64,000 nt of DNA, from contig NZ_JASXSZ010000001.1 of the NCBI RefSeq assembly GCF_030315975.1, positions 496,001 through 560,000 on the forward strand, read 5' to 3'. This DNA is from Microbacterium candidum. Lineage in GTDB: Bacteria > Actinomycetota > Actinomycetes > Actinomycetales > Microbacteriaceae. Made by a program: the position numbers and the translations under genes. The notes below the pieces were generated by a model. That model made no database searches. It was not told the DNA's origin and was given only the letters and a program-made list of their open reading frames with translations. Of the stretch, positions 19,353-29,262 are shown piece after piece. Positions within the stretch are counted from its first letter, which is position 1. Every line of letters starts with the position of its first letter.

Positions 19353-21458
19353 ATGGTCGACGCCGTTGTCCGTCCGCACACGCCCGCGAAGTCCCGTCAC
19401 ACGCCCGCCGGCGGTGCCCCCACTGCCCCGCACACCGCTGCCGAGGCGCACGAGGCGCGCATCGATCAGGCGCTCGTGAACGACATGCTGCTCGGAACGT
19501 GGGCGGCGACGCGCCGCGAGGCCCGCGAGCTCATCAAGGACCCGCTGTTCTGGCGCGTCGACGGGATGTCGATGGAGGAGCACCGCGAGCGCGCCCTCCA
19601 GGCCATGCACGTGCTCGTCGACAACAACGGCTCGCGCCGTGCCTTCCCGGAGGAGTACGGGGGCCTCGGCGACAACGGCGCCAACATCGCCGGCTTCGAG
19701 GAGGTCGTGCTCGCCGACCCGAGCATCCAGATCAAGTCCGGCGTGCAGTGGGGCCTGTTCGGCTCGGCGATCTACCAGCTCGGCACCAAGCCGCACCACG
19801 ACGCGTGGCTGCGCGACGTCATCAGCCTCGCCCTGCCCGGCGCCTTCGCGATGACCGAGATCGGGCACGGTTCGGATGTCGCGGCCATCGGCACCACGGC
19901 GACGTACGACGCCGACGCGGAGGAGTTCGTGATCAACACGCCGTTCCGCGCGGCGACGAAGGAGTTCCTCGGCAACGCCGGCCTGCACGGCCGCGCGGCG
20001 ACGGTCTTCGCGCAGCTCATCACGGGCGGCGTGAACTACGGCGTGCACTGCTTCTTCGTGCCGATCCGCGACGAGTCCGGCGCCGACCTGCCCGGCATCA
20101 CGACCGAGGACGACGGAGTCAAGGGCGGGCTAAACGGCATCGACAACGGGCGCATCACGTTCGACCACGTCCGCATCCCGCGCACCAACCTGCTGAACCG
20201 GTACGGCGACGTGGCCGCGGACGGCTCGTACTCCAGCGACATCCCGTCTCCCGGCCGCCGCTTCTTCACGATGCTCGGCGCCCTGGTGCAGGGTCGCGTG
20301 TCGCTCGACGGCGCGTCGACCACCGCATCCGCCCTGGCCCTCACCATCGCGATCACGTACGCGAACCAGCGCCGCCAGTTCGACTCCGGCGCGGGCACGC
20401 CCGAGGTCGTGCTGCTCGACTACGCCAGGCACCAGCGGCGCCTTCTGCCGCGCCTCGCGCAGACCTACGCGCAGGCGTTCGCGCACGACGAGCTGCTGCG
20501 CACGTTCGACGGCGTCTTCAGCGGTCGCACCGACACCCCCGACGAGCGCGAGAACCTCGAGACCCTCGCCGCGGCGCTGAAGCCGCTGTCCACGTGGCAC
20601 GCCCTCGACACGATCCAGGAGTCGCGCGAGGCGTGCGGCGGCGCCGGGTTCATCGCCGAGAACCGCTTCGTCGGCCTCCACCAGGACCTCGACATCTACG
20701 TCACGTTCGAGGGCGACAACAACATCCTGCTGCAGCTCGTCGGCAAGCGGCTGCTGAGCGACTACGCCAAGCAGTTCAAGGGGAAGGATGCGGCGGCCCT
20801 CGCCCGCTTCGCCGTCGGCCAGACCGCGGGCAAGGTGTTCCACGGCGCCGGGCTCCGCCAGCTCGGCCAGGCCGTCGGCGATCTCGGATCGACCGCACGC
20901 TCCGTGGAGCGCGGCCTGCGCGCCGACCAGCAGCACGAGCTGCTCGCCGGCCGCGTGCAGCAGATGGTGGCGGACATCGCGGCGCGCCTGCGCCCCGCAT
21001 CCAAGCTCTCGCCCGCCGAGGCAGCCGCCGTCTTCAACGAGAACCAGTCGGAGCTCATCGAGGCCGCTCGCGCCCACGGCGAACTGCTGCAGTGGGAGGC
21101 GTTCACGGACGCCATCACCTCGGTGACGGATCCGGGCACGCGCGAGGTCCTGACGTGGCTGCGCGACCTCTTCGGTCTCTCCCTGGTGGAGAAGCACCTC
21201 GCATGGCACCTCATCAACGGGCGCCTGTCGACGCAGCGCGCAGCCGCGGTCTCGTCGTACATCGACCGTCTGCTGACCCGTCTGCGGCCGCATGCGCAGG
21301 ACCTCGTCGACGCATGGGGCTTCGAGCCCGAGCACGTCCGTGCGCCCATCGCGACCGGCGCGGAGACCGCCCGCCAGGAGGAGGCCCGCGCCTACTACGC
21401 CGCGCTCGCCGCCTCCGGCGAGGCTCCCGTCTCGGAGAAGTCGCTCAAGAAGCACTGA
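19353..21458 (+). CDS. acyl-CoA oxidase/dehydrogenase family protein
   Basis: The 701-aa flavoprotein is longer than a usual acyl-CoA dehydrogenase and has the ACOX layout: N-terminal helical domain, FAD beta-domain (MTEIGHGSDVAAIGTTATYD near residue 167), C-terminal helices with QRRQFDSGAG, and the catalytic Glu in TFEGDNN. ESREACGGAGF is typical of the peroxisomal-type oxidases. It would introduce the 2,3 double bond of acyl-CoAs in beta-oxidation. The ATG at 19353 has GAAAGG ahead. No other fatty acid genes adjoin it. Confidence 0.88.
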   Translation: MVDAVVRPHTPAKSRHTPAGGAPTAPHTAAEAHEARIDQALVNDMLLGTWAATRREARELIKDPLFWRVDGMSMEEHRERALQAMHVLVDNNGSRRAFPEEYGGLGDNGANIAGFEEVVLADPSIQIKSGVQWGLFGSAIYQLGTKPHHDAWLRDVISLALPGAFAMTEIGHGSDVAAIGTTATYDADAEEFVINTPFRAATKEFLGNAGLHGRAATVFAQLITGGVNYGVHCFFVPIRDESGADLPGITTEDDGVKGGLNGIDNGRITFDHVRIPRTNLLNRYGDVAADGSYSSDIPSPGRRFFTMLGALVQGRVSLDGASTTASALALTIAITYANQRRQFDSGAGTPEVVLLDYARHQRRLLPRLAQTYAQAFAHDELLRTFDGVFSGRTDTPDERENLETLAAALKPLSTWHALDTIQESREACGGAGFIAENRFVGLHQDLDIYVTFEGDNNILLQLVGKRLLSDYAKQFKGKDAAALARFAVGQTAGKVFHGAGLRQLGQAVGDLGSTARSVERGLRADQQHELLAGRVQQMVADIAARLRPASKLSPAEAAAVFNENQSELIEAARAHGELLQWEAFTDAITSVTDPGTREVLTWLRDLFGLSLVEKHLAWHLINGRLSTQRAAAVSSYIDRLLTRLRPHAQDLVDAWGFEPEHVRAPIATGAETARQEEARAYYAALAASGEAPVSEKSLKKH

Positions 21459-21469
21459 CCACGCGGCAC

Positions 21470-21543
21470 GAACTCCTCAGATCCGGCGCCGATCGCATCG
21501 CGGCCGCCTATTCGGGCTGCTCCGCATCGGATCTGAGGAGTTC
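21470..21543. repeat. long intergenic inverted repeat after the acyl-CoA dehydrogenase gene
   Basis: GAACTCCTCAGATCCG (21470-21485) and CGGATCTGAGGAGTTC (21528-21543) are perfectly complementary, with a 42-nt GC-rich centre. It starts 12 nt after the stop and may terminate transcription. Confidence 0.6.
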
Positions 21544-21665
21544 TGCACGCGACCGGTCGCGCCCTTGTTTTCCGGACTCCGTGCAAGAAATCCGGGGCTC
21601 GGCTTGATGTTCCGCTGACAGCGAATAGACGCCCTCCGACCCTGCAGGATGTCGGAGGATCGTGT

Positions 21666-21671
21666 CAGGCT
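21666..21671 (+). promoter_or_regulatory. -10-like box CAGGCT 6 nt before the ABC exporter start
   Basis: CAGGCT is followed by GAGCCA and the ATG at 21678. Spacing matches the other leaderless candidates of the window. Confidence 0.35.
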
Positions 21672-21677
21672 GAGCCA

Positions 21678-23405
21678 ATGCTTTGGAAAATCCTCCTGCG
21701 CTATTTGAAACCCTACGGCTGGCTGATCGTCGGCATCCTGGTGTTCCAGTTCGCGTCGGCCTACGCAACGTTGACGTTGCCGCGCCTGAACGCCGACATC
21801 ATCGATCAGGGCGTCACGAAGGGCGACATCGGCTACGTCTGGTCGCACGGCGCGCTGATGCTCGTCGTCGCGTTCGCGCAGATCGTGGCCGCCATCATCG
21901 CCACCTACTTCGCGGCGCGCGTCGCGATGGCCACGGGTCGCGACATCCGTCGTGACGTCTACAAGAAGGTCAGCTCGTTCTCCGAGCGCGAGGTGTCGCG
22001 GTTCGGCGCCGGCACCTTGATCACCCGCAACACGAACGACGTGCAGCAGGTGCAGATGCTCGCGATGATGGGCTTCAGCATGCTGGTGAGCGCCCTCGTG
22101 CTCGCGATCGGCGGCATCATCATGGCGGTCCAGCAGGCCCCCAGCATGAGCTGGCTCATCGCCGTCTCGGTCGGCGCGATCCTCATCCTGATCGGCATCA
22201 TCGCGAGCCGGATGGTGGCGCTCTTCCGCGTCTACCAGGTGAAGCTCGACAACGTGAACCTCGTCATGCGCGAGCAGCTCACCGGCGTGCGCGTCGTGCG
22301 CGCATTCGTGCGCGAGCGCATCGAGGAGGCGCGCTTCCGCCTGGCCAACACCGACATCATGGACATCGGCCGCCGCGTCGGCTCGCTGTTCGTCCTGCTG
22401 TTCCCGCTCGCGATGCTGGTGCTCAACATCACGATGGTCGCGGTCATCTGGTTCGGCGGCATCCGCGTCGACGCGGGCGAGATCCAGATCGGCACGCTGT
22501 TCGCGTTCATGCAGTACGTCGGTCAGATCCTCGGCGGTGTGCTCATGGCGAGCTTCATGACGATCATGATCCCGCGTGCAGCCGTCTCGGCCGAGCGCAT
22601 CGGCGAGGTGCTCGACGTGCGCGAGACCCTCGAGCGTCCGGAGGACGGCGTCGCGTCGTTCCCGCAGCGCGGGACCGTGGAGTTCGACGACGTGTCGTTC
22701 ACCTACCCGGGCGCCGAGGAGCCGGTGCTCTCCGGCATCACCTTCCGCGCCGAGCCAGGTGAGACCGTCGCGATCGTCGGGTCGACGGGAGCCGGCAAGA
22801 CGACGCTCGTCTCACTCATCCCGCGCCTCTTCGACGTGAGCAGCGGCACCGTCCGCGTCGCGGGCGTCGACGTGCGCGATGCCGATCTCGACCTGCTGTG
22901 GAAGGGCATCGGACTCGTCCCGCAGAAGCCGTTCCTCTTCACCGGCACGGTCGCGTCGAACCTCCGCTTCGGGCGCGAGGAGGCGACGGACGCCGACCTG
23001 TGGCATGCGCTCGAGATCGCGCAGGGTCGCGACTTCGTCGCCGACATGGAGGGTGGGCTCGACGGCCGCATCGCGCAGGGCGGCACGAACGTGTCCGGCG
23101 GTCAGCGCCAGCGCCTCGCGATCGCCCGGGCGATCGTGCACCAGCCCGACATCCTCGTCTTCGACGACTCGTTCTCCGCACTCGACCTCGCGACCGACTC
23201 AAGACTCAGGCAAGCGCTGTGGAGGGAGCTGCCCGATGTGACGAAGATCGTCGTCGCGCAGCGCGTGTCGACGATCACCGACGCCGACCGCATCATCGTG
23301 CTCGACGGCGGCCGTATGGTAGGCATCGGTACGCACGAGGAGCTCGTGGCGTCCAATCAGACGTATCGCGAGATCGTCGAGTCGCAGCTGGGGGTGGACG
23401 CATGA
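21678..23405 (+). CDS. ABC exporter half-transporter, degenerate-NBD subunit
   Basis: This 575-aa subunit fuses six transmembrane helices (residues 1-310) to an ABC ATPase. Walker A is GSTGAGKTT and the signature VSGGQRQR is canonical, but Walker B reads ILVFDDS: the catalytic Glu is Asp. Together with the next gene it forms a heterodimeric multidrug/lipid exporter of the BmrCD/TM287-288/TmrAB type, in which one of the two ATP sites hydrolyses poorly. The stop overlaps the next start by 4 nt (ATGA). The substrate is unknown. Confidence 0.92.
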   Translation: MLWKILLRYLKPYGWLIVGILVFQFASAYATLTLPRLNADIIDQGVTKGDIGYVWSHGALMLVVAFAQIVAAIIATYFAARVAMATGRDIRRDVYKKVSSFSEREVSRFGAGTLITRNTNDVQQVQMLAMMGFSMLVSALVLAIGGIIMAVQQAPSMSWLIAVSVGAILILIGIIASRMVALFRVYQVKLDNVNLVMREQLTGVRVVRAFVRERIEEARFRLANTDIMDIGRRVGSLFVLLFPLAMLVLNITMVAVIWFGGIRVDAGEIQIGTLFAFMQYVGQILGGVLMASFMTIMIPRAAVSAERIGEVLDVRETLERPEDGVASFPQRGTVEFDDVSFTYPGAEEPVLSGITFRAEPGETVAIVGSTGAGKTTLVSLIPRLFDVSSGTVRVAGVDVRDADLDLLWKGIGLVPQKPFLFTGTVASNLRFGREEATDADLWHALEIAQGRDFVADMEGGLDGRIAQGGTNVSGGQRQRLAIARAIVHQPDILVFDDSFSALDLATDSRLRQALWRELPDVTKIVVAQRVSTITDADRIIVLDGGRMVGIGTHEELVASNQTYREIVESQLGVDA

Positions 23406-25474
23406 GCACGCCCGACATCCCCACCGAGGAGGAGATCCTCGAGGCCGAGATGGCCGAGCAGGCCCGCCAGTCGTCCGGCGACTGGGACAGCGTCAAGCCC
23501 GGCAAGGCGAAGAACTTCCGCGCGAGCTTCTTCCGCATGATCGGTCTGCTGAAGCCCCACGCCTGGGCCTTCACGTTCGTGTCGATCCTCGGCGCCGTCG
23601 GCGTCGTGCTCGCCGTCATCGCACCGAAGGTTCTCGGCCAGGCGACGAACATCATCTTCGAGGGAGTCGTCTCGAAGCAGTTCCCCGCCGGGATCACGCA
23701 GGAGCAGGCGGTCGAATTCGCCAAGAAGAGCGGAAACAGCCAGTACGCGGACATGATCGCGGCGTTCCAGAACTTCACGCCCGGCGCGGGTGTGGACTTC
23801 GACCAGCTGCGCATCGTGATCGTGTGGGTGCTCGTCATCTACGTCGCATCGTCGTTCCTGTCGTGGATCCAGGGCTATGTGATCAACGTGATCATGGTCC
23901 GCACGATGTGGCAGCTGCGCGAAGACGTCGAGGCGAAGATCAACCGTCTGCCGCTGTCGTACTTCGACAAGGTGCAGCGCGGCGAGCTGATCTCGCGCGT
24001 CACGAACGACATCGACAACATCACCCAGACGATGCAGCAGTCGCTCTCTAGCGCACTGACCTCGGTGCTCACCGTGGTGGGCGTCCTCATCATGATGTTC
24101 TCGATCTCGTGGCAGCTGGCGCTCATCGCGCTCGTCGCTCTTCCGCTCATGGGCGTGATCTTCGGCGTCATCGGACCGCGATCGCAGAAGGCGTTCACCA
24201 CGCAGTGGAACAAGGTCGGACGCCTCAACGCCCGGGTCGAGGAGTCGTTCTCCGGCCACGCGCTGGTGAAGGTGTTCGGCCGCGAGGTCGACTCGGCCGA
24301 GAAGTTCGGAGTCGAGAACGAGGAGCTCTACCAGGCCGCCTTCAAGGCGCAGTTCCTGTCCGGCATCATGATGCCCGGCATGCAGTTCATCGGGAGCCTC
24401 ACGTATGTCGGCATCGCGGTGGTCGGCGGCATCATGGTCGCGAACGGCTCGCTGCTGCTCGGCGATGTGCAGGCGTTCATCCAGTACTCGCAGCAGTTCA
24501 CCCAGCCGCTGTCGCAGCTGGGCGGCATGGCCGCCGTCGTCCAGTCGGGCACGGCGTCCGCCGAGCGCGTCTTCGAGCTGCTGGACGCCGACGAGCAGGA
24601 GCCGGATGCGGCAGACGCACCGGCGCTCGTCGAGGGCAACGGTGTCATCGAGTTCGAGCACGTGAAGTTCTCGTACACGCCCGAGCGCCCGCTGATCAGC
24701 GACCTCTCGTTCCGTGTCGAGCCCGGGCAGACGGTCGCGATCGTCGGTCCGACCGGCGCCGGCAAGACGACGCTCGTCAACCTGCTCATGCGGTTCTACG
24801 AGCTCGACGGCGGGCGCATCCTGCTCGACGGGCAGGACATCGCCGAGCTCACGCGCGACGACGTCCGTTCGCGCACGGGCATGGTGCTGCAGGACCCGTG
24901 GCTGTTCGCCGGCACGATCCGGGAGAACATCCGGTACGGGCGCCAGTCGGCGACCGACGACGAGGTCGCCGCGGCGGCAGTCGCGACGCGCGTCGATCGC
25001 TTCGTGCACTCGCTGCCGGACGGCTACGACACCGTCCTCGACGAAGACGCGTCGAACGTCTCGGCGGGCGAGAAGCAGCTCATCACGATCGCCCGCGCGT
25101 TCGTCGCGCAGCCCGCCGTGCTGATCCTCGACGAGGCGACGAGCTCGGTCGACACGCGCACGGAGCTGCTGCTGCAGCATGCGATGGCGGCCCTTCGTGA
25201 AGGCCGCACATCGTTCGTGATCGCGCACCGGCTCTCGACGATCCGCGACGCCGACCTCATCCTCGTGATGGAGCACGGCGACATCGTCGAGAAGGGCACG
25301 CACGACGAGCTCATCGCCGCGCACGGCGCGTACTGGCGCCTGTATCAGGCCCAGTTCGAGCAGGCCGCGGCCGAGCTCGACGCCGACCTCGACGCCCTGG
25401 TCGGAGGCCAGGACGTCGCTGAGTCGACCGAGGCGCCGGTCGACGGCGTCGCGGAGCAGCCCGCGGAGAGCTGA
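23402..25474 (+). CDS. ABC exporter half-transporter, catalytic-NBD subunit
   Basis: The ATG at 23402 overlaps the previous stop and gives 690 aa: a charged N-terminal tail, six transmembrane helices and an ABC ATPase. The loop between helices 1 and 2 is enlarged by about 45 residues (about 95-140), as in several heterodimeric exporters. Walker A is GPTGAGKTT and Walker B LILDEATSSVD keeps the Glu, but the signature motif is VSAGEKQ rather than LSGGQ. That places the degenerate ATP site between this signature and the Walker motifs of the partner. The C-terminal 45 residues are acidic. Confidence 0.92.
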   Translation: MSTPDIPTEEEILEAEMAEQARQSSGDWDSVKPGKAKNFRASFFRMIGLLKPHAWAFTFVSILGAVGVVLAVIAPKVLGQATNIIFEGVVSKQFPAGITQEQAVEFAKKSGNSQYADMIAAFQNFTPGAGVDFDQLRIVIVWVLVIYVASSFLSWIQGYVINVIMVRTMWQLREDVEAKINRLPLSYFDKVQRGELISRVTNDIDNITQTMQQSLSSALTSVLTVVGVLIMMFSISWQLALIALVALPLMGVIFGVIGPRSQKAFTTQWNKVGRLNARVEESFSGHALVKVFGREVDSAEKFGVENEELYQAAFKAQFLSGIMMPGMQFIGSLTYVGIAVVGGIMVANGSLLLGDVQAFIQYSQQFTQPLSQLGGMAAVVQSGTASAERVFELLDADEQEPDAADAPALVEGNGVIEFEHVKFSYTPERPLISDLSFRVEPGQTVAIVGPTGAGKTTLVNLLMRFYELDGGRILLDGQDIAELTRDDVRSRTGMVLQDPWLFAGTIRENIRYGRQSATDDEVAAAAVATRVDRFVHSLPDGYDTVLDEDASNVSAGEKQLITIARAFVAQPAVLILDEATSSVDTRTELLLQHAMAALREGRTSFVIAHRLSTIRDADLILVMEHGDIVEKGTHDELIAAHGAYWRLYQAQFEQAAAELDADLDALVGGQDVAESTEAPVDGVAEQPAES

Positions 25475-25515
25475 GCCGGCCCGCACGCGGTGCACGCCGC
25501 ACGCACGGCACGCAC

Positions 25516-25546
25516 GAACCCCCGGTCTCATCGAGACCGGGGGTTC
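25516..25546 (+). terminator. strong hairpin terminator after the ABC exporter operon
   Basis: GAACCCCCGGTCTC (25516-25529) and GAGACCGGGGGTTC (25533-25546) form a perfect 14-bp stem with a 3-nt loop. It lies 41 nt after the exporter stop and may also serve kbl from the other strand. Confidence 0.8.
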
Positions 25547-25566
25547 GGGCTGAGTCAGGGTGCACG

Positions 25567-25640
25567 CCACCCTGTTTCGACGGGTTCCCCCTGTTTCGAC
25601 GCGAACCGAGGGAGGGACAGAGCGAGCCCCGGGGCGAATG
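25567..25640. repeat. degenerate REP-like sequence between convergent genes
   Basis: CCTGTTTCGACG occurs twice (near 25570 and 25590), followed by CGAGGGAGGGACAGAGCGAG. The latter resembles the right arm of the helicase-internal repeat. It looks like a decayed copy; no gene is seen here. Confidence 0.35.
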
Positions 25641-25666
25641 TGGGCCCGGTATGGGTGGTCCGGGGC

Positions 25667-26844
<1,178 letters not shown>

Positions 26845-26845
<1 letters not shown>

Positions 26846-27888
26846 CAGATCTCCGTCCAGTCCAGGATGACCTTGCCCACGCCGCCCGACTTCGCCGCCG
26901 CGAACGCGGTCTCCCACTCGCGGGCAGGGTAGCGGTCCGAGATGGTGGATGCCACGCGGTTCCGCAGCACCTCGCTCGTCTGCATCATGGCGCTCATCGA
27001 GTTCCACGTCTCGAACATCTCGCGGCCGTAGATGCCCTTGAGGGTCAGCATGTGGGTGACGACCTTGCCCCAGTCGATGGGGAACGGCTCGCTCGGCAGG
27101 CCCAGCATCGCGATCCGCGCGCCGTGGGTCATGTTGTCGATCATCGAGGACAGCGCGGAAGGCGCACCGCTCATCTCGAGGCCGATGTCGAAGCCCTCGC
27201 GCATCTTCAGGGCGTGCTGCACATCGCCGATCGAGTCCCGCGACACGTCGACGACGGCATCTGCGCCCATGCCCTTCGCGAGCTCGAGGCGGGCCGGGCT
27301 GATGTCGGTCGCGACGATGAAACGGGCGCCGGCGTGACGGGCGACGGCGATCGCCATGAGGCCGATGGGGCCGCATCCGGTCACCAGGACGTCCTCGCCG
27401 ACGACGTTGAACGCGAGTGCTGTGTGGACGGCGTTGCCGAGCGGGTCGAAGATCGCGGCCACGTCCGGGTCGATCGGCGCGTGGTGCACCCACACGTTCG
27501 CGCCCGGGATGACGATGTACTCCGCGAACGCGCCGTCGCGGTGGAGGCCCACGCCCTGCGTGCGGATGCACATCTGCCGGCGTCCGGCGCGGCAGTTGCG
27601 GCACATGCCGCACACGATGTGCCCTTCGCCCGACACGAAGTCTCCGACCGAGATGTCGTGCACGAGCTCGCCCACCTCGACGACCTCGCCGCTGAACTCG
27701 TGGCCCGGGACCAGCGGTGTCTTGATCGTCGACGCCGCCCAGTCGTCCCATCCGAGGATGTGGAGGTCGGTGCCGCAGATGCCGGTGCGCAGCACGCGGA
27801 TCTTGACGTCCGACGGGCCGATCTCGGGTTCGGGGCGATCGACCCATTCGAATCCGGGGCCGGGAGCGGGCTTGAGCAGGGCTTTCAT
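26845..27888 (-). CDS. tdh: L-threonine 3-dehydrogenase
   Basis: Tdh oxidises L-threonine to 2-amino-3-ketobutyrate with NAD+. The 347-aa zinc-dependent medium-chain dehydrogenase carries the catalytic zinc Cys in [16 protein letters not shown], the structural zinc Cys cluster [15 protein letters not shown], and the Rossmann glycines [10 protein letters not shown]. The ATG at 27888 has AAGGAG 6 nt ahead and gives the family-typical length; an upstream start would add 21 unconserved residues. First gene of the tdh-kbl operon. Confidence 0.95.
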
Positions 27889-27991
27889 CTGTTCTCCTTG
27901 TGGGAGTGGACCGGGATGCGGCGTGCCGGATGATGCCGGCTCCGTCGCCACCGATCAGCGTACGCCGAGCACGTGGGCCCACGCGCCTCGA

Positions 27992-28048
27992 TGACCTGCC
28001 CCAGGTGTATGACACGCCAGGCGTGTCGCGCACATCTGGGGCAGGTCA
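27992..28048. repeat. long near-perfect palindrome between divergent tdh and tag
   Basis: TGACCTGCCCCA (27992-28003) pairs with TGGGGCAGGTCA (28037-28048), and GACACGCC (28011-28018) with GGCGTGTC (28020-28027), leaving only a small internal bulge and a 1-nt centre. It lies upstream of both genes, so it is not a terminator. It could be an operator or a dispersed palindrome like those at 6218 and 21470. Confidence 0.6.
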
Positions 28049-28089
28049 CGGGGGTAGGTGCCGGGTCCGCACGTGTCGGCGCGCATCAC

Positions 28090-28095
28090 TAGGGT
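28090..28095 (+). promoter_or_regulatory. -10 box TAGGGT of a likely leaderless promoter (tag)
   Basis: TAGGGT is followed by GGGCGC and the ATG at 28102. No ribosome binding site is visible. Confidence 0.5.
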
Positions 28096-28101
28096 GGGCG
28101 C

Positions 28102-28671
28102 ATGAGCGACCTCGTCACCGGCGAAGACGGCCGCGCCCGGTGCGCGTGGGCCGGCAGCGATCCGGAGTACACGCGTTACCACGACGAGGAGTGGGGCACG
28201 CCTCTGCACGGCGACCGGCCGCTCTACGAGAAGCTGACGCTCGAGGGGTTCCAGGCCGGCCTCAGCTGGATCACGATCCTGCGCAAGCGCCCCGCGTTCC
28301 GGGCCGCGTTCAGCGGCTTCGAACCCGAGATCGTCGCCGCGTTCGACGAGGGCGACATCGAACGGCTGATGGGGGATGCCGGCATCGTCCGCAATCGCGC
28401 CAAGATCGAGGCGGCGATCTCCAACGCGAAGATCGTGGTGGCGATGGATGAGGGCGAGCTCGACGCTCTGATGTGGTCGTTCGCCCCGGCGCCCACGAGC
28501 AGGCGACCCGCCTCCTTCGCGGAGGTGCCCGCCACGACCCCCGAGTCGGAGGCGGCGAGCAAAACGCTGCGCAAGCGCGGCTTCCGGTTCGTCGGGCCGA
28601 CGACGCTGTATGCGCTCATGCAATCGGCCGGCATGGTCGACGACCACGTCGCAGGATGCTGGCGCGCATGA
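28102..28671 (+). CDS. tag: DNA-3-methyladenine glycosylase I
   Basis: Tag excises 3-methyladenine from alkylated DNA. The 189-aa product matches the family end to end: N-terminal CAWAGSDPEYTRYHDEEWG, QAGLSWITILRKR with the substrate-pocket residues, and the zinc-binding C-terminus VDDHVAGCWR. Length is normal. It stands alone between a palindrome and a MarR gene. Confidence 0.95.
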   Translation: MSDLVTGEDGRARCAWAGSDPEYTRYHDEEWGTPLHGDRPLYEKLTLEGFQAGLSWITILRKRPAFRAAFSGFEPEIVAAFDEGDIERLMGDAGIVRNRAKIEAAISNAKIVVAMDEGELDALMWSFAPAPTSRRPASFAEVPATTPESEAASKTLRKRGFRFVGPTTLYALMQSAGMVDDHVAGCWRA

Positions 28672-28709
28672 CCGGTGCAGCCTGACGCACGGGCACAGCG
28701 CGCCTGCGA

Positions 28710-29156
28710 TCAGCCGGCCAGCAGCGCGGCGAGCAGTTCACGCAGCCGCGCATGACCGTCTGCTCCGATGACGGACTCGATGTCCGCCTCGATGCCGTCG
28801 ATGGTCGTGACGGCCGCCCGCACGCAGTCGATCCCGAGGGGTGTCAGCATCACTCTCTTCGCTCGCCGGTCGGCCGGGTCGGGCTCTCGTCGTACGTACC
28901 CCAGCTCTTCGAGCTCGTCAACGACCTCGCCCATGGCCTGCGGTGTCATTCCCGCCCCGCGGGCGAGGTCGGTCAGCCGCGCCCCCTCGGGCCCGAGCTG
29001 CGCGAACACCGCGGAGTGCTTCGGCTTCTGCGGGTAGCCGGCGCCGACGACGCCGTCGACGATCCGGAATCCGAGCAGGCTGTACGCCTGCCCCAGCATC
29101 GCGATCGTGTTGACGCGATGATCCGGGGTCTTGCGCTCGGGTTCCGAGGGTGTCAC
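28710..29156 (-). CDS. MarR-family transcriptional regulator
   Basis: This 148-aa protein has the MarR winged helix-turn-helix: LTDLARGAGMTPQAMGEVVDEL (recognition helix region, about residues 60-81) and the wing YVRREPDPADRRAKRVMLT with the conserved D-x-R. It probably dimerises on the GCCTGA-ATA-TCAGGC site 22 nt upstream of its GTG start and controls itself and the divergent glycosyltransferase operon. The inducing ligand is unknown. Confidence 0.9.
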   Translation of the reverse strand: MTPSEPERKTPDHRVNTIAMLGQAYSLLGFRIVDGVVGAGYPQKPKHSAVFAQLGPEGARLTDLARGAGMTPQAMGEVVDELEELGYVRREPDPADRRAKRVMLTPLGIDCVRAAVTTIDGIEADIESVIGADGHARLRELLAALLAG

Positions 29157-29177
29157 ACTACCGCCTATAAGAAGGAT

Positions 29178-29192
29178 GCCTGAATATCAGGC
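29178..29192. promoter_or_regulatory. candidate MarR operator GCCTGA-ATA-TCAGGC
   Basis: Perfect 6-bp inverted arms around a 3-bp centre lie in the 106-nt space between the divergent MarR and glycosyltransferase genes. MarR proteins usually bind such sites at their own promoters. Confidence 0.5.
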
Positions 29193-29262
29193 TACTTGAT
29201 CACATCCTGGGACGGGCGACGACACGCGCACGCGGCCGCCACTCGGGAAAGGTGAGCGTCAG

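Noticed and set aside
25560..25640. Insertion sequence remnant
   Set aside because: Only short repeated CCTGTTTCGACG and REP-like pieces are present; no transposase codons or terminal inverted repeats were found.
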